Of a stretch of 64,000 bases of DNA, positions 16,006 through 25,331 are shown in pieces (position 1 is the stretch's first letter; each line of letters begins with the position of its first letter). Source of the DNA: Bdellovibrionales bacterium (lineage in GTDB: Bacteria > Bdellovibrionota > Bdellovibrionia > Bdellovibrionales > UBA1609); the NCBI GenBank assembly GCA_019637855.1, contig JAHBUX010000004.1, forward strand, positions 62,001-126,000, written 5' to 3'. Below the pieces are notes generated by a model. That model saw only the letters and a program-made list of their open reading frames with translations. It was not told where the DNA came from and made no database searches. The position numbers and the translations under genes were made by a program.

Positions 16006-17310
16006 GTGACGATCGCTTTTCGCGCCTGCTTCCTTTTTGGCCTACTCTTTGGAGGGATCTCGACGCCATTTCAGGCGTGGGCCGATCGTTCTTGTAGTGA
16101 ACAGCTTAACAACGTCGCCACTTCACAGCCTCTTCTCGGCATTTACGAAAACCTACGCGCTTTGGGACACGAACATCGTTCGCTCGAGGAGTTCCTCCTA
16201 CAACAGAATTCACTCGCCGAAACGGTGTGGAAACGCCTTCCCGACAAAAGTAAGAACCATGCACTTGCGATCGAAGATTTTAGCTACTATCAGAGACAAA
16301 GACTCCAATACCGTTATGACTACCACGGCCTGGAACTAACCGATCTCATTCGCCTGCTGCCATTCTTAACAGCCAAAGGTCTCATCGAACCCGACCGGCT
16401 GGTGAACCATCTGCTTAAAACGGTACCGGGTTTGAATGCCTTTTTTATCCGTGGCCCCTACATGCGAACGATTTCTTTATGGTCAAAGGGTCCTCTGGGC
16501 GAAGAGAATTTGCGTTTGGTCTTGAATCACGCCAAGTCGGTGCAATTGCGTCTTCTTGAACGTTTTAGCCAAGATCCCAAGGCGTTAAGGCAGGCATACA
16601 TCGCGCGCATCCTAAGAGAAATCGATGAACACGAGCTCCCGCACGACGCTTTTATCGACTCCGACCTCCGCAGCGTCTACAACACCGCCCACCCCTATCT
16701 GGAAATTCTGTCCAATCTACCCTTGGCGGAAATCCCACCGCTGATCATGCAAAAGATCAGCACCACGTGGTTGGATCTCGAGACCTATCCCGCCATCACC
16801 ATGCCGCAAGTTCAATATATGGAGATGGGCGCGCGGCACTACGGCAACTGTCCGATTCGCCGGCTAACACATGTGGAAAGCCTGATCTATCCGTTCACTC
16901 AGTCCCCCGATCAGAAGTCGTACTGGCAAGGCTGTGGAAAACTCGCCGCCGTGATAGTCGATGGAAAAATGGTCGGTTCAATCAAGTTTGTCTCTGAAGA
17001 TGCGGAGTTTAGCTTCCTGGCCACCCGTAACGTACTCGACCAAAACGGTTACCTGGTTCTTGCTATGGGTGGAGTGTATGCGCTCAAACGCAATCTGGCC
17101 GACACTACCGAGCGGAGTTGGCGAACCACAGGAAAGCCTCTGTTTATGCCATTGTTCTTACCTGACCTAAAGGTTCAACCCACGGACTTCCTGTTCAACT
17201 CGATGGAAGAGCAGGACGAAGTCCATGCCCAGGTTTGGTCGCAGTTTCTGCGCGATGTGAACACGGCAAGAATCCAACTTGAAGCGCGATTTCAGCAGCT
17301 TTCACCCTAG
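16006..17310 (+). CDS. Secreted hypothetical protein, 434 aa
   Basis: The frame continues upstream through dcd, but GTG at 16006 begins a clear signal peptide (FRACFLFGLLFGGISTPFQ, cleavage near WA-DRS). The ribosome binding site is weak, so the gene may be translated by coupling to dcd. The mature part is mostly helical in its first half. The C-terminal half holds a mixed alpha/beta domain with GARHYGNCPIRRL, KLAAVIVDGKMVGSIKFV and YLVLAMGGVYAL. I recognise no family. The N-terminal Cys of the mature protein (DRSCSEQL) and two further Cys (GNCPIRR, WQGCGKL) could form disulfides. Confidence 0.65.
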   Translation: MTIAFRACFLFGLLFGGISTPFQAWADRSCSEQLNNVATSQPLLGIYENLRALGHEHRSLEEFLLQQNSLAETVWKRLPDKSKNHALAIEDFSYYQRQRLQYRYDYHGLELTDLIRLLPFLTAKGLIEPDRLVNHLLKTVPGLNAFFIRGPYMRTISLWSKGPLGEENLRLVLNHAKSVQLRLLERFSQDPKALRQAYIARILREIDEHELPHDAFIDSDLRSVYNTAHPYLEILSNLPLAEIPPLIMQKISTTWLDLETYPAITMPQVQYMEMGARHYGNCPIRRLTHVESLIYPFTQSPDQKSYWQGCGKLAAVIVDGKMVGSIKFVSEDAEFSFLATRNVLDQNGYLVLAMGGVYALKRNLADTTERSWRTTGKPLFMPLFLPDLKVQPTDFLFNSMEEQDEVHAQVWSQFLRDVNTARIQLEARFQQLSP

Positions 17311-17450
17311 GTATTGCGGCGCATTATTGGGGTCGGGAATAGGGTAAGGCCTCGAAACTCCCGACCGTTATGGGCCCGACCTTTGCCCAGCTATTAAGCA
17401 CCCGCAGCGGACTCAAAAATGAAGGTCCGCTGTGCTATACTGAGACATAT

Positions 17451-18002
17451 ATGAAGTTACTTTCCTGGTTACAAGATACGAACATTACAGACGAATCCGG
17501 CGGTGAATCCGCCGAACCTCCGCTTAGTCCCTTACTGCAAGAACGGCTAACTGAGCTGGCAAAAATTCCCATCAAAGACGTCATGACCGCGCGAGCCTTG
17601 GTCACCGCACTGGATGCCGACGTTCAACTGCGCCGTGTGCGCCGTTTGAAGTCTGCCAAAGTGGCCTACTTCCCGGTCTACAAGGGCGACCTCGACTTGA
17701 TCATCGGTTGGGTTTCCAAAGCCAAAGTTTTGGAGCTACTGAACCTGCAGACCACAGACGAAGTCGAGATCAAAGATCATGTAAAGCCCGTCGGCGAAGT
17801 TTTGGAGGATGACTCCGTCGCTTCTATGGCCGATGCCTTCTTGAAGGCCGCAAGCCCCTTTCTTGTCGTTAAAAACCCGCAAGGAGTTACGACCGGGATC
17901 ATGCCGCTGGCGGAGTTCATTGAACTGGTTTTTGGTTTTGAGTTGAGCCCCGCCTCGCAGCCGCAGACCGGCGATCTGGCTCTACGTGGTTATGAAATCT
18001 AA
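17451..18002 (+). CDS. CBS-domain pair protein (CorC/HlyC-like), 183 aa
   Basis: IPIKDVMTARALVTALDADV begins the first CBS motif and matches the CBS pair of CorC/CNNM proteins. The second CBS motif runs through HVKPVGEVLEDDSVASMADA to TTGIMPLAEFIELVF. Such modules bind adenosyl nucleotides and gate partner proteins. There is no membrane DUF21 or CorC transporter domain, so this is a stand-alone module. I prefer ATG at 17451. A TATACT box lies at 17436-17441, so transcripts may start almost at the start codon. Upstream extension to 17370 is possible. It overlaps cutA by 11 nt. Confidence 0.75.
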   Translation: MKLLSWLQDTNITDESGGESAEPPLSPLLQERLTELAKIPIKDVMTARALVTALDADVQLRRVRRLKSAKVAYFPVYKGDLDLIIGWVSKAKVLELLNLQTTDEVEIKDHVKPVGEVLEDDSVASMADAFLKAASPFLVVKNPQGVTTGIMPLAEFIELVFGFELSPASQPQTGDLALRGYEI

Positions 18003-18315
18003 GGATTTCGTTTTAGCCTACTGCACTTTCCCCAACGATGACGTGGCCACCCGAACTAGCGAACAGCTGGTGGCCGAAGGTCTTGTCGCCTGTGCCAACA
18101 TCTTCCCGGCTCACAAAGCCGTCTACCGCTGGCAAAATCAGCTGCAGCACGAGAGTGAAGTCGCAGTGGTGATGAAAACGGCTGCCTCTAAAAAGGCAGC
18201 GCTAAAGGAAAGAATCCTGGCAATACACCCCTATCAAACTCCCGCTTTGGTGTTCGTGAAAATCGACGACGGGCTGCCTGGGTTCTTGCAATGGATTTAT
18301 ACCCAGAGTTTTTGA
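17992..18315 (+). CDS. cutA: Divalent-cation tolerance protein CutA
   Basis: CutA is a small trimeric protein with a PII-like ferredoxin fold, linked to copper tolerance. The full family pattern is visible: GLVACANIFPAHKAVYRWQN, SEVAVVMKTAASKKAALKER, and HPYQTPALVFVKIDDGLPGF. Length 107 aa is standard. It begins inside the CBS gene, so the two genes are translationally linked. A GTG two codons upstream (17986) is a possible alternative start. Confidence 0.92.
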   Translation: MKSKDFVLAYCTFPNDDVATRTSEQLVAEGLVACANIFPAHKAVYRWQNQLQHESEVAVVMKTAASKKAALKERILAIHPYQTPALVFVKIDDGLPGFLQWIYTQSF

Positions 18316-18355
18316 GCTTGGCCTTGATAGCCTTCATCCTTGAGCACTCCTGAGT

Positions 18356-18454
18356 TCAGACCGAGGATTGCACCAGGGTCTTTGTGGCGACCACCATCAA
18401 TACTGTCAACAGCAGCAAGATCAGGTAGATGGTCTTGGCATTCATTTTTTCCAT
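18356..18454 (-). CDS. Small membrane protein, 32 aa
   Basis: On the minus strand between cutA and pyrE an ATG opens a 32-codon frame. It consists of a short polar start (MEKMNAK), one strongly hydrophobic helix (TIYLILLLLTVLMVVA) and a polar tail (TKTLVQSSV). A weak purine stretch (GAAGGGC) lies upstream. It has the typical look of single-helix stress-related mini-proteins. It overlaps no other gene, which argues for a real product, but it may be chance. Confidence 0.45.
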   Translation of the reverse strand: MEKMNAKTIYLILLLLTVLMVVATKTLVQSSV

Positions 18455-18638
18455 GTTGGCTTGCCCTTCATCATGAAGAGCCCCCCTTGAGCCGCTATGG
18501 GAGCATATCCTATGCCACTAAAGAATCCCCGCTTTGGCCCTGAAAGGCATGTCAGGAGAGCTACAAGTACTTGTCAGGGCGACAGAAAAAAGCCAAAAGT
18601 ACACCTGCTTAAGTGTCAATCTGGCCTCAGGAGGATCC

Positions 18639-19169
18639 GTGGGAAAACGTGAACTAGCGCAAGCGATCTACAAAATCGCGCATCTGACCGGCGAATTCAA
18701 ACTGCGCTCAGGTCTCACCTCGAAAGAGTATTTCGACAAATACCGTTTCGAATCCGATCCGCATCTTCTAAAGGCCATTGCACAAGAAATGCGCGTACTC
18801 GTGCCCAAAGGCACTCAGGTGTTGGCCGGCCTAGAAATGGGTGGAATTCCCGTCGCCACGGCCTTGTCTCTTGAAACCGGGATTCCGGCGGTGTTTGTGC
18901 GCAAAGAGGCCAAGGCCTACGGTACGGCACGTGTGGCCGAAGGCTTAGAGTCCTTAAAAGGCATGCAGGTGTGTATCATCGAAGATGTTATTACCACCGG
19001 GGGGCAAGTGGTGTTGAGCACCGAAGAGCTGCGCAAAGAGGGTGCGCAAGTGAACCAAGTTCTGTGCGTGATTTCACGGCAGCAGGGCGGCGAAGAAAAT
19101 TTGAAAAAGGCCGGCCTGACCATGACACCACTCTTCACCCAAGAGCAATTGAAACAGGCTTCACTCTAA
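18639..19169 (+). CDS. pyrE: Orotate phosphoribosyltransferase
   Basis: PyrE joins orotate to PRPP, the fifth step of UMP synthesis. The PRPP-binding loop is CIIEDVITTGGQ. Other family blocks are FKLRSGLTSKEYFDKY near the N-terminus and GLEMGGIPVATALSLETGIP. I chose GTG at 18639 because AGGAGG lies 5 nt upstream and the product then has a normal 176 residues. An ATG near 18549 would add 30 atypical residues. No other pyr gene is nearby. Confidence 0.9.
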   Translation: MGKRELAQAIYKIAHLTGEFKLRSGLTSKEYFDKYRFESDPHLLKAIAQEMRVLVPKGTQVLAGLEMGGIPVATALSLETGIPAVFVRKEAKAYGTARVAEGLESLKGMQVCIIEDVITTGGQVVLSTEELRKEGAQVNQVLCVISRQQGGEENLKKAGLTMTPLFTQEQLKQASL

Positions 19170-19172
19170 GAG

Positions 19173-19973
19173 CTAAGCCTCGCCGACCACATAAGACACC
19201 CAAGCATCGCACTCCTCGCCGTCTTCGGCGCGTTTGAATTCGCCATTGCCGTCGCCATTGCGTTTGGTGCCTTCCCAATAACAATGGGTGCGAGTAAACC
19301 CCGCCTCCATCATGATTTCGCGGATCTCCGCGATGCTCCACATGCGCCAATCATAAGTGAATACCTTTTCGCGCTTGGCTTCGCCTTTGCGTTTGAAGTG
19401 GATATGAAACAAAGCTTCGTGCGTGATCGGATTGAAATTCTTCTGTTCCCAAAAATAGAGGAAGCCACCGATTTTCGTTTTGTCTTCCTGCGCTTCCATA
19501 CAGCTTGGGCCACCAAAACAGTCGACGATCAGAAGGCCTTTGCCTTTCAAGCCGCGCAAAGCCTGCTTGAAGTAGTGACGCAACATCAGACGTGACTTGA
19601 ACAGGTAGAACGAAAAGTTAAGCGCGGCAATCACGTCCACCTTCGGCACTTGTGCGGTCAACACACTTGCTTGATAGGTCTTTAAGCGAGCTTGTTGCAC
19701 AGGCTTGAGCTCGGTCAGATAGTTCTGACGTCCGTAATTCAGCGGCTCGGGGTCGAGGTCGATTCCGATGGCTTTGTTGTCTTTGTGAGAGCGGACCCAT
19801 TCGCAGCAGATGGCGAAGGTTCCACAGAAATCCTCGCGCAGCACGCGCGGGCGGGTGCCGCGCAGCTCTTTATAGGTGTCGGATATGAATTCGCAGTCCA
19901 TTTCGGGGGACTGCACAGCCTTGCGATAGTAGGCGTACTTGTCGAACTCTCGAGCAGATTTACGGCGCTTCAC
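19173..19973 (-). CDS. Class I SAM-dependent methyltransferase, 266 aa
   Basis: The Rossmann core is visible: LREDFCGTFAICCEWV holds the glycine-loop equivalent, AIGIDLDPEPLNYG the ribose-binding acidic residue, and VDVIAALNFSFYLFKS the end of strand 4. The C-terminal part has FTYDWRMWSIAEIREIMMEAG as in many small-molecule methyltransferases. The substrate is unknown. Its start overlaps the end of the E1 beta gene by 4 nt (ATGA), so it is the third gene of an operon with the 2-oxoacid dehydrogenase E1 subunits. Confidence 0.8.
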   Translation of the reverse strand: MKRRKSAREFDKYAYYRKAVQSPEMDCEFISDTYKELRGTRPRVLREDFCGTFAICCEWVRSHKDNKAIGIDLDPEPLNYGRQNYLTELKPVQQARLKTYQASVLTAQVPKVDVIAALNFSFYLFKSRLMLRHYFKQALRGLKGKGLLIVDCFGGPSCMEAQEDKTKIGGFLYFWEQKNFNPITHEALFHIHFKRKGEAKREKVFTYDWRMWSIAEIREIMMEAGFTRTHCYWEGTKRNGDGNGEFKRAEDGEECDAWVSYVVGEA

Positions 19974-21028
19974 GGCACCTCAGCCAAAATCTCCCGCACG
20001 GCGCTTTCAATCTCGTGAGCCTGCGGAACCGAGTTGTCTTCCAAATGCGGATGCAATCCAATGCCGGGCAGATTTTTGCCGGCCAGCACCCGTGGAGGCG
20101 CATCGATTTCATAGAATAGCTCTTGAGTCACGCGATACGCCAAATGCTCCGCAAAGTTGGTAACTTCAGTGTCTTCATTGACGAACAACACGCGGCGAGT
20201 CTTCTTCACCGAGCGTTTGATGGCCTGCCAATCGTAAGGATAAATGGAACGCAGATCGATGACTTCCACGGAATGTCCTTCCGCCTTCAGTGTATCCGCC
20301 AACTTATTGCACAATAAAACGTGGCGTCCCCACGACACCACGGTGATTTGCTCTCCGGCACGAGTCACTTTCGCCTCGCCAATGGGGACACGATAGTCTT
20401 CAAGCTTCGGCCATTTGGGTTTCCAAGTGTGGCGCGCATCAGTGACCGGTTGATCAATCATATTACCCAGCTCACGTTGATCCTCCGGTTCTCCGGGGAT
20501 CAACTCATCACTGCGCACACGCATCAGTGCCTTGGGTTTAAGATACAATACCGGATTTGGATCAGCCACCGCCGACAGCATCAAGCCATAAGCATCCAGC
20601 GAATTGGACGGCATCACGACCTTCCAGCCCGGCAGACGCGAAGCCCACGAATCGAAAGAGTGCGAATGATAAACCGAACCGCGAATGCCGGCACCCACCG
20701 GAGTCATCACCACCATAGGCAAAGTGTAATTGCCATTGCTCACCCAGTTGGTGTTACCCGCGATCTTAAGCAGATCAATGGTATTGAAAATGTAGTCGCA
20801 AAATTGAATTTCAGCCACGCAACGTTCGCCGGTCATGGCAATACCCATGGCCATACTGATGATGCCGCGCTCATCGAGAGGCGTGTTCCAGGTGGTCTTC
20901 AGCCCCTGTGTGACCGTGAACACACCGCCGAGAGGCGCGCCCACGTCTTGACCGAAAATATCGCGTACGCCCATGTTCTCTTCGGCGTAATGCAGGGCCA
21001 TACGAATGGCTTGATTGAGCTTGGCCAT
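19970..21028 (-). CDS. 2-oxoacid dehydrogenase E1 component, beta subunit, 352 aa
   Basis: This is the transketolase-C type beta chain of a thiamine-diphosphate E1 heterotetramer. Family motifs are GEDVG-like DIFGQDVGAPLGGVF, AEIQFCDYIFNTIDLL, and ITVVSWGRHVLLC with EVIDLRSIYPYDW. The best guess is branched-chain 2-oxoacid or pyruvate decarboxylation feeding an acyl-CoA. Genes for E2 and E3 are not in the window. It starts at the stop codon of E1 alpha, so they are translated together in equal amounts. Confidence 0.88.
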   Translation of the reverse strand: MAKLNQAIRMALHYAEENMGVRDIFGQDVGAPLGGVFTVTQGLKTTWNTPLDERGIISMAMGIAMTGERCVAEIQFCDYIFNTIDLLKIAGNTNWVSNGNYTLPMVVMTPVGAGIRGSVYHSHSFDSWASRLPGWKVVMPSNSLDAYGLMLSAVADPNPVLYLKPKALMRVRSDELIPGEPEDQRELGNMIDQPVTDARHTWKPKWPKLEDYRVPIGEAKVTRAGEQITVVSWGRHVLLCNKLADTLKAEGHSVEVIDLRSIYPYDWQAIKRSVKKTRRVLFVNEDTEVTNFAEHLAYRVTQELFYEIDAPPRVLAGKNLPGIGLHPHLEDNSVPQAHEIESAVREILAEVP

Positions 21029-22077
21029 TAGAATTTCCTCCAGTCACCGTTCTCGCTGTTGACGTAGATATTTTCCCACACGCTTTCAGCGGTCGGCGCC
21101 GGTTCCGCACGCACTTGCTCTTGAGCCGCGCGGCCTTCTTCCTCATACTCGGCCCACAAGGCCTTGATTTCTTTTTCCGTCAGCAGATCATGCTCCAGCA
21201 AAGTCTTCTGAAAGCGCTTCAAGCAGTCTTCTTCCGGAATCAAGTTCGCACCTGTAGCGGAAGAGTGACCATACAAACGCGACACACGAGCTTCCAACAA
21301 AACTGGCTTACGTGTTTTGCGGATATAAGCCATCTCGCTCTCTAGAGCCATGTAGGTCTCAATGGCGTCGTTGCCGTCAATCACACTGGTGCGGATATTG
21401 AACGCCTTACCGCGATCGGCGATATGGGTTTCGCCGTGCTGACTTTCGAAATCTGTCGAAATACCCCAGCGGTTGTTCTGCACAGTGATGAGGATGGGAA
21501 GCTCGCGTTTAGGACGCGAGGCCCAGACCAAACAGCTCGCAAAATCACCCTCGGCAGTACCGGCATCGCCACCGGTCACGATCGAGAGGCCACGGCCCTT
21601 AGGAAAGCGCTTCTGCACCTGAGCTGTACCCAAAGCCAAACCATACTGCACTTCGATGGGCGACGATACCGGCGTGACGTTCCACTGCGGATAGCAATAG
21701 TGGTTCGAGAAGTTGCGGCCACCGGTGGAAGGGTCCGTCGCACGATTCATAATCAAACGAATAGAATCCACCATCGGCATGCCCATGGCCACCAACGTGG
21801 GCGTACCACGGTAATGCAGGTGCAAATAGTCGTACTCGGGCCCTTGGCCCTTATGGACAAGTAAACCCAGCGGCACACCGAAAGCCTCTTCACCGGGCGC
21901 ACCAATCCAAAAGAAGGCTTCACCGGCTTTGTAGATCTTGATCAAGCGCTCTTCCAAAACCCGGCTCTTAAGCATCAGAGAATGCATATGCAAAAGAAGG
22001 TCTTTGGACAATGGGAGCGTCTTGCGCGTCTTTTTCTTAGCCATCTTAGATTTCACGGACACACTGGATAGTGCCAT
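21028..22077 (-). CDS. 2-oxoacid dehydrogenase E1 component, alpha subunit, 349 aa
   Basis: The TPP-binding motif is present as GGDAGTAEGDFASCLVWASR followed by ILITVQNNRWGIS (GDG-x25-NN). Other family features are the GEEAFGVPLGLL segment and the phosphorylation-loop region GATGANLIP-like YGHSSATGANLIP. An N-terminal Lys-rich stretch (MAKKKTRKT) may be a later start; the longer ATG at 22077 has a GAGGGGG upstream. It heads the operon E1 alpha - E1 beta - methyltransferase. Substrate class (branched-chain versus pyruvate) is inferred, not seen. Confidence 0.88.
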   Translation of the reverse strand: MALSSVSVKSKMAKKKTRKTLPLSKDLLLHMHSLMLKSRVLEERLIKIYKAGEAFFWIGAPGEEAFGVPLGLLVHKGQGPEYDYLHLHYRGTPTLVAMGMPMVDSIRLIMNRATDPSTGGRNFSNHYCYPQWNVTPVSSPIEVQYGLALGTAQVQKRFPKGRGLSIVTGGDAGTAEGDFASCLVWASRPKRELPILITVQNNRWGISTDFESQHGETHIADRGKAFNIRTSVIDGNDAIETYMALESEMAYIRKTRKPVLLEARVSRLYGHSSATGANLIPEEDCLKRFQKTLLEHDLLTEKEIKALWAEYEEEGRAAQEQVRAEPAPTAESVWENIYVNSENGDWRKF

Positions 22078-22157
22078 TGATCAAGCCCCCTCGGGTTCTC
22101 TTTGGTATCCTTTGAGGGATACTGAGGAGGCCTATTTTTGTCAAAAAAAACTAGGCG

Positions 22158-24254
22158 TTAGTTGTCCACCGATTGAGCTTTTGCCTCTTGCGGGCTGGTA
22201 CCCTTCACTCCCACCTTGATTGTGGGCGATTTCAGCTCTACAGCCAGATCGGCCGCCACATTGACGGCCTCGAGTACATCGGCACGCTCGAGATATTTCT
22301 TCTTGCGCTCTTCACGCGAAAGATTGGCGGTTTCATCCTCTTCGCCCTCAGCTTCGGGATCCTTTTTCTTCTTCGACGGATCCTTGTTGGCCTCTTGGTC
22401 TTTCACCAAGTCACCAACAATGATCATCTTACCGCGCTTCTTGTTTTTCTCGATGTCCTCGCGGATCTTTTTGAAGCCGTCAGCAGTTGCCACACGCGCC
22501 GCGGATTTGTCTTTCAACCGCTTGATGACATCTTTGCTCAACGGCAACCAAGCACCCTTACCTTCGCTCACGTAGGCCGCAGGCGACAGGAACTCTTGGA
22601 TCTTCTTGGGCGGCAAAGAGTAGTCCAAAGTCTTCTCACCCACCTCATCGACCGAGTAGGTCGAGGGCAATGCCAGATCCGAGTTCACACCGCGGTGTTG
22701 AGTAGATTCACCACCCGCCGTAAAGAACATACCGACCGTAGTCTTGATCGCACCTAAGCCCGGCGGCAAATATTCCACCGATTGCACAGTGCCTTTACCA
22801 AAAGTGTGATCACCACCGACGACAACCGCTCGTTTGTAGTCTTGCAGAGTTCCCGATACGATCTCTGAAGCCGAAGCGCTCACGCGGCTAATCAGCACCA
22901 CCAGAGGTCCAGCCCAGTCCACAGTGGCATCGGTGTCACGCAGGGTTTCGTAGTTCACCTGCTCCAACTCCGAAGTCACGCGCTGGCTCTGCTTAACCAC
23001 ATTGCCAGTACCGAAGAACAAACCCGCGATATCCACAGCGTCACGCAACGAACCACCACCGTTTTGCGACAAATCCAAAACGATAGCGTCGGCTTTGTTT
23101 TTTACTGCGTCAGCCAACAGCTTCTTCATATCAGTTGAGGCCGAAGGACCGTTTTTGCGATTGTCCGCGTAGAAAGACGGCAGATTCAACAAACCGACTT
23201 TAACTTTTTGGCCATTCACTTCGCGATCCATATAGGTGATTGCCGCGGCGTCGTCTTCCAACTTGATCTTGTCACGCACCAAGGTCACCTCAAAACGCTG
23301 AGGATCTTTGGTGGACTTGCGCAGGATCTTCAAGCGCACTTCCGAACCCTTGGGGCCGCGGATCAGTTTCACGACATCACGCAATTCCATCTCGATCACA
23401 TTGGTGAAAGCGCCGTCTTTGCCTTGGCCGACCGCAATGATGCGATCTTTGTTCTTCAGCTTGCCACTACCAGCCGCTGCACCGCCCGGGATCAGCTGTT
23501 CGATCACAGTGAAACCATCTTGAGAGCTCAGAGTGGCACCAATACCTTCCAACGACAGGCGCATTTGAATTTCAAAATCCTGCAGTGCGTCGTCAGACAA
23601 GTAGCTGGAGTGCGGATCCAGGGCACGGGCAAAAGAATCTAAGTAAGAGGCCAAAAGGTCCTCTTTCTTGAATTCCTGAACGCGCTTCAAAGCACGCTCA
23701 TAGTTGCGCACAATCTGTTGTTTAGCTTCTTCTAGCTTCATGTCGGTGGCAAGATAGCTGGCCACTTGATACTGCATGTAGTTCTCGTGGAACTTATTGG
23801 CTTCAGCCATCGACTTGGGACGCGGCCGATCCTGCGGATCACGCTGAATCTGCGCCTTCGGATCGTATTTGAATTTGGGGCCTAAGAACTTCTTCGCATA
23901 GGCAACGCGTTCTTCGACGCGCTTAATGAACATCTCGTTGGCTTTGTCCAGCGCCGAACAGTCTTTGCCTTTTGTGTTGTCGAACACTTTGCCCATCAGT
24001 TTGGTCAGGTCTTTCACGTCTTTATCTAAAAGATAAAGTTTAGATCCATCCAAGCGTTTGATGAATTGTTCAACCGTGCGATTCTCCAGGTTGGGATTTA
24101 GCTTGGAGAAATTGACGTGCTTCTCAAGGTACTTCATCTGGATCGGATACAGATGAACGCAGCTGAGCTCGAGTGCCTGCGGGCGCTGGAACTGCGCATA
24201 GGCGGGAGCGGCGGCAAAATTAATGAGAAGTGCCAGGTAAATAAAAATCCGCAT
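22158..24254 (-). CDS. prc: Tail-specific (carboxy-terminal processing) protease Prc, S41 family, 698 aa
   Basis: Periplasmic serine protease. ATG at 24254 with AAGGA gives the signal peptide IFIYLALLINFAAAPAYA. An N-terminal domain (to ~210) is followed by a PDZ domain (GIGATLSSQDGFTVIEQLIPGG), then the S41 catalytic domain. The Ser is in ISRVSASASEIVSG and the Lys in GDHTFGKGTVQSVEYLPPG. A Lys/Glu-rich C-terminal domain (DPSKKKKDPEAEGEEDE) follows as in E. coli Prc. It trims lipoproteins and murein-related proteins in known cases. It is followed on the same strand by the E1 alpha operon, 80 nt away. Confidence 0.9.
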   Translation of the reverse strand: MRIFIYLALLINFAAAPAYAQFQRPQALELSCVHLYPIQMKYLEKHVNFSKLNPNLENRTVEQFIKRLDGSKLYLLDKDVKDLTKLMGKVFDNTKGKDCSALDKANEMFIKRVEERVAYAKKFLGPKFKYDPKAQIQRDPQDRPRPKSMAEANKFHENYMQYQVASYLATDMKLEEAKQQIVRNYERALKRVQEFKKEDLLASYLDSFARALDPHSSYLSDDALQDFEIQMRLSLEGIGATLSSQDGFTVIEQLIPGGAAAGSGKLKNKDRIIAVGQGKDGAFTNVIEMELRDVVKLIRGPKGSEVRLKILRKSTKDPQRFEVTLVRDKIKLEDDAAAITYMDREVNGQKVKVGLLNLPSFYADNRKNGPSASTDMKKLLADAVKNKADAIVLDLSQNGGGSLRDAVDIAGLFFGTGNVVKQSQRVTSELEQVNYETLRDTDATVDWAGPLVVLISRVSASASEIVSGTLQDYKRAVVVGGDHTFGKGTVQSVEYLPPGLGAIKTTVGMFFTAGGESTQHRGVNSDLALPSTYSVDEVGEKTLDYSLPPKKIQEFLSPAAYVSEGKGAWLPLSKDVIKRLKDKSAARVATADGFKKIREDIEKNKKRGKMIIVGDLVKDQEANKDPSKKKKDPEAEGEEDETANLSREERKKKYLERADVLEAVNVAADLAVELKSPTIKVGVKGTSPQEAKAQSVDN

Positions 24255-24378
24255 AGTCTGTCCTTGCAAGATGATCTTGCTTCTTGTCGGCAGCTTCATA
24301 ACGTAAGCTGACGGATTCAGTGATTTTCTCACTTTCAGACGCAATTTACCAGCCGGACGGCTAGCATTCTAGGTGTGT

Positions 24379-25284
24379 TTACTCGTCAAAAAGAGACAAT
24401 TGCGCTTCGGGCTGAAGACAGCGGTCAACCACGTAATCTGCAAAGACTTCGTGTTTGATCATCTGCTCGCCATGAGTCTGGATGACAAAAAAAGACACGT
24501 TGGGATGCTCTATCTTTAACTCTCGCATCTCAGCCAGAATCCATTCGATATTACGTGGATCATCATCGGACATACCAAAGCGATGATGGGGACTGGCACC
24601 GTATTCTTGAAAAGCGCGCTCAACCGCCTTGCGCAAGGCCCTCTGCTTCAAATGCGGGATGGATGTACTTTCATCCATTTTTAAGTCGCGTTTAATCTGT
24701 GGATGGCTCACCGGATAGATGCCCAAATAGTTCGGCTCGGAGGGCAGATGCCCTTCATCCACCCACAGCCGAATACCGGCACGAATGGTATTGGGGTGAT
24801 GGCCACGCGCCGTGATTAAGGCCGTCGGACGAGCGTTGAAAACGGCATGGTAAAAACAATTCCACGATGGGCCTTTCCAGTTCACTTCCGGCAGACCGAG
24901 CGCCGCGGCCAAATCCTTCACAAACATTTGCCGATGGCCAAGCATGCGCTCAAGCCAGGTGAAGTCTTTGTCGCGAAAGCGGCGGAAGGATCCTACCCGC
25001 GGATCGTGATCCATTTCATAGTCAGCATAGACGCCTTCCTTACCGATAAAGCGACTTTGCTCAGCGAACTCGCGGCTGGAAATTTGGATCTCTTGCTTAG
25101 TTTCACGATGAAACAAAAACATCGGCGTGGTGAGAAAGGCCACATTGTCATCGAAGTCGAAGAAGTAAAAGCTGCGACCACCCATGTGGCGGTTGCGATC
25201 CGGCTCCGGTTGGCGTTCGAGCGGCAACTCCAGCTGCGTGGGCATTGGTCGGAAAATGTTTTTCCACTGGCGCACCATTCCCAC
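24379..25284 (-). CDS. HAD-like phosphohydrolase-type protein, 301 aa
   Basis: HAD superfamily motifs are seen in order. Motif I is FYFFDFDDNVAFL (DxDxN instead of the usual DxDxT), motif II TALITARG, and motif IV HHRFGMSDDDPRNIEW. The region between I and II is long and contains a Trp/Phe-rich WKGPSWNCFYHAVFNARP. The substrate is unknown. The N-terminal start is uncertain: ATG or GTG codons within 40 nt (25245 to 25284) are possible and none has a clear ribosome binding site. It ends STSI...EAQLSLFDE, an acidic tail. Confidence 0.6.
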   Translation of the reverse strand: MGMVRQWKNIFRPMPTQLELPLERQPEPDRNRHMGGRSFYFFDFDDNVAFLTTPMFLFHRETKQEIQISSREFAEQSRFIGKEGVYADYEMDHDPRVGSFRRFRDKDFTWLERMLGHRQMFVKDLAAALGLPEVNWKGPSWNCFYHAVFNARPTALITARGHHPNTIRAGIRLWVDEGHLPSEPNYLGIYPVSHPQIKRDLKMDESTSIPHLKQRALRKAVERAFQEYGASPHHRFGMSDDDPRNIEWILAEMRELKIEHPNVSFFVIQTHGEQMIKHEVFADYVVDRCLQPEAQLSLFDE

Positions 25285-25331
25285 CAGCTAAGCCGCCCCA
25301 TGACGTGAGTCAAGAAGGAACGGCGTACTTT

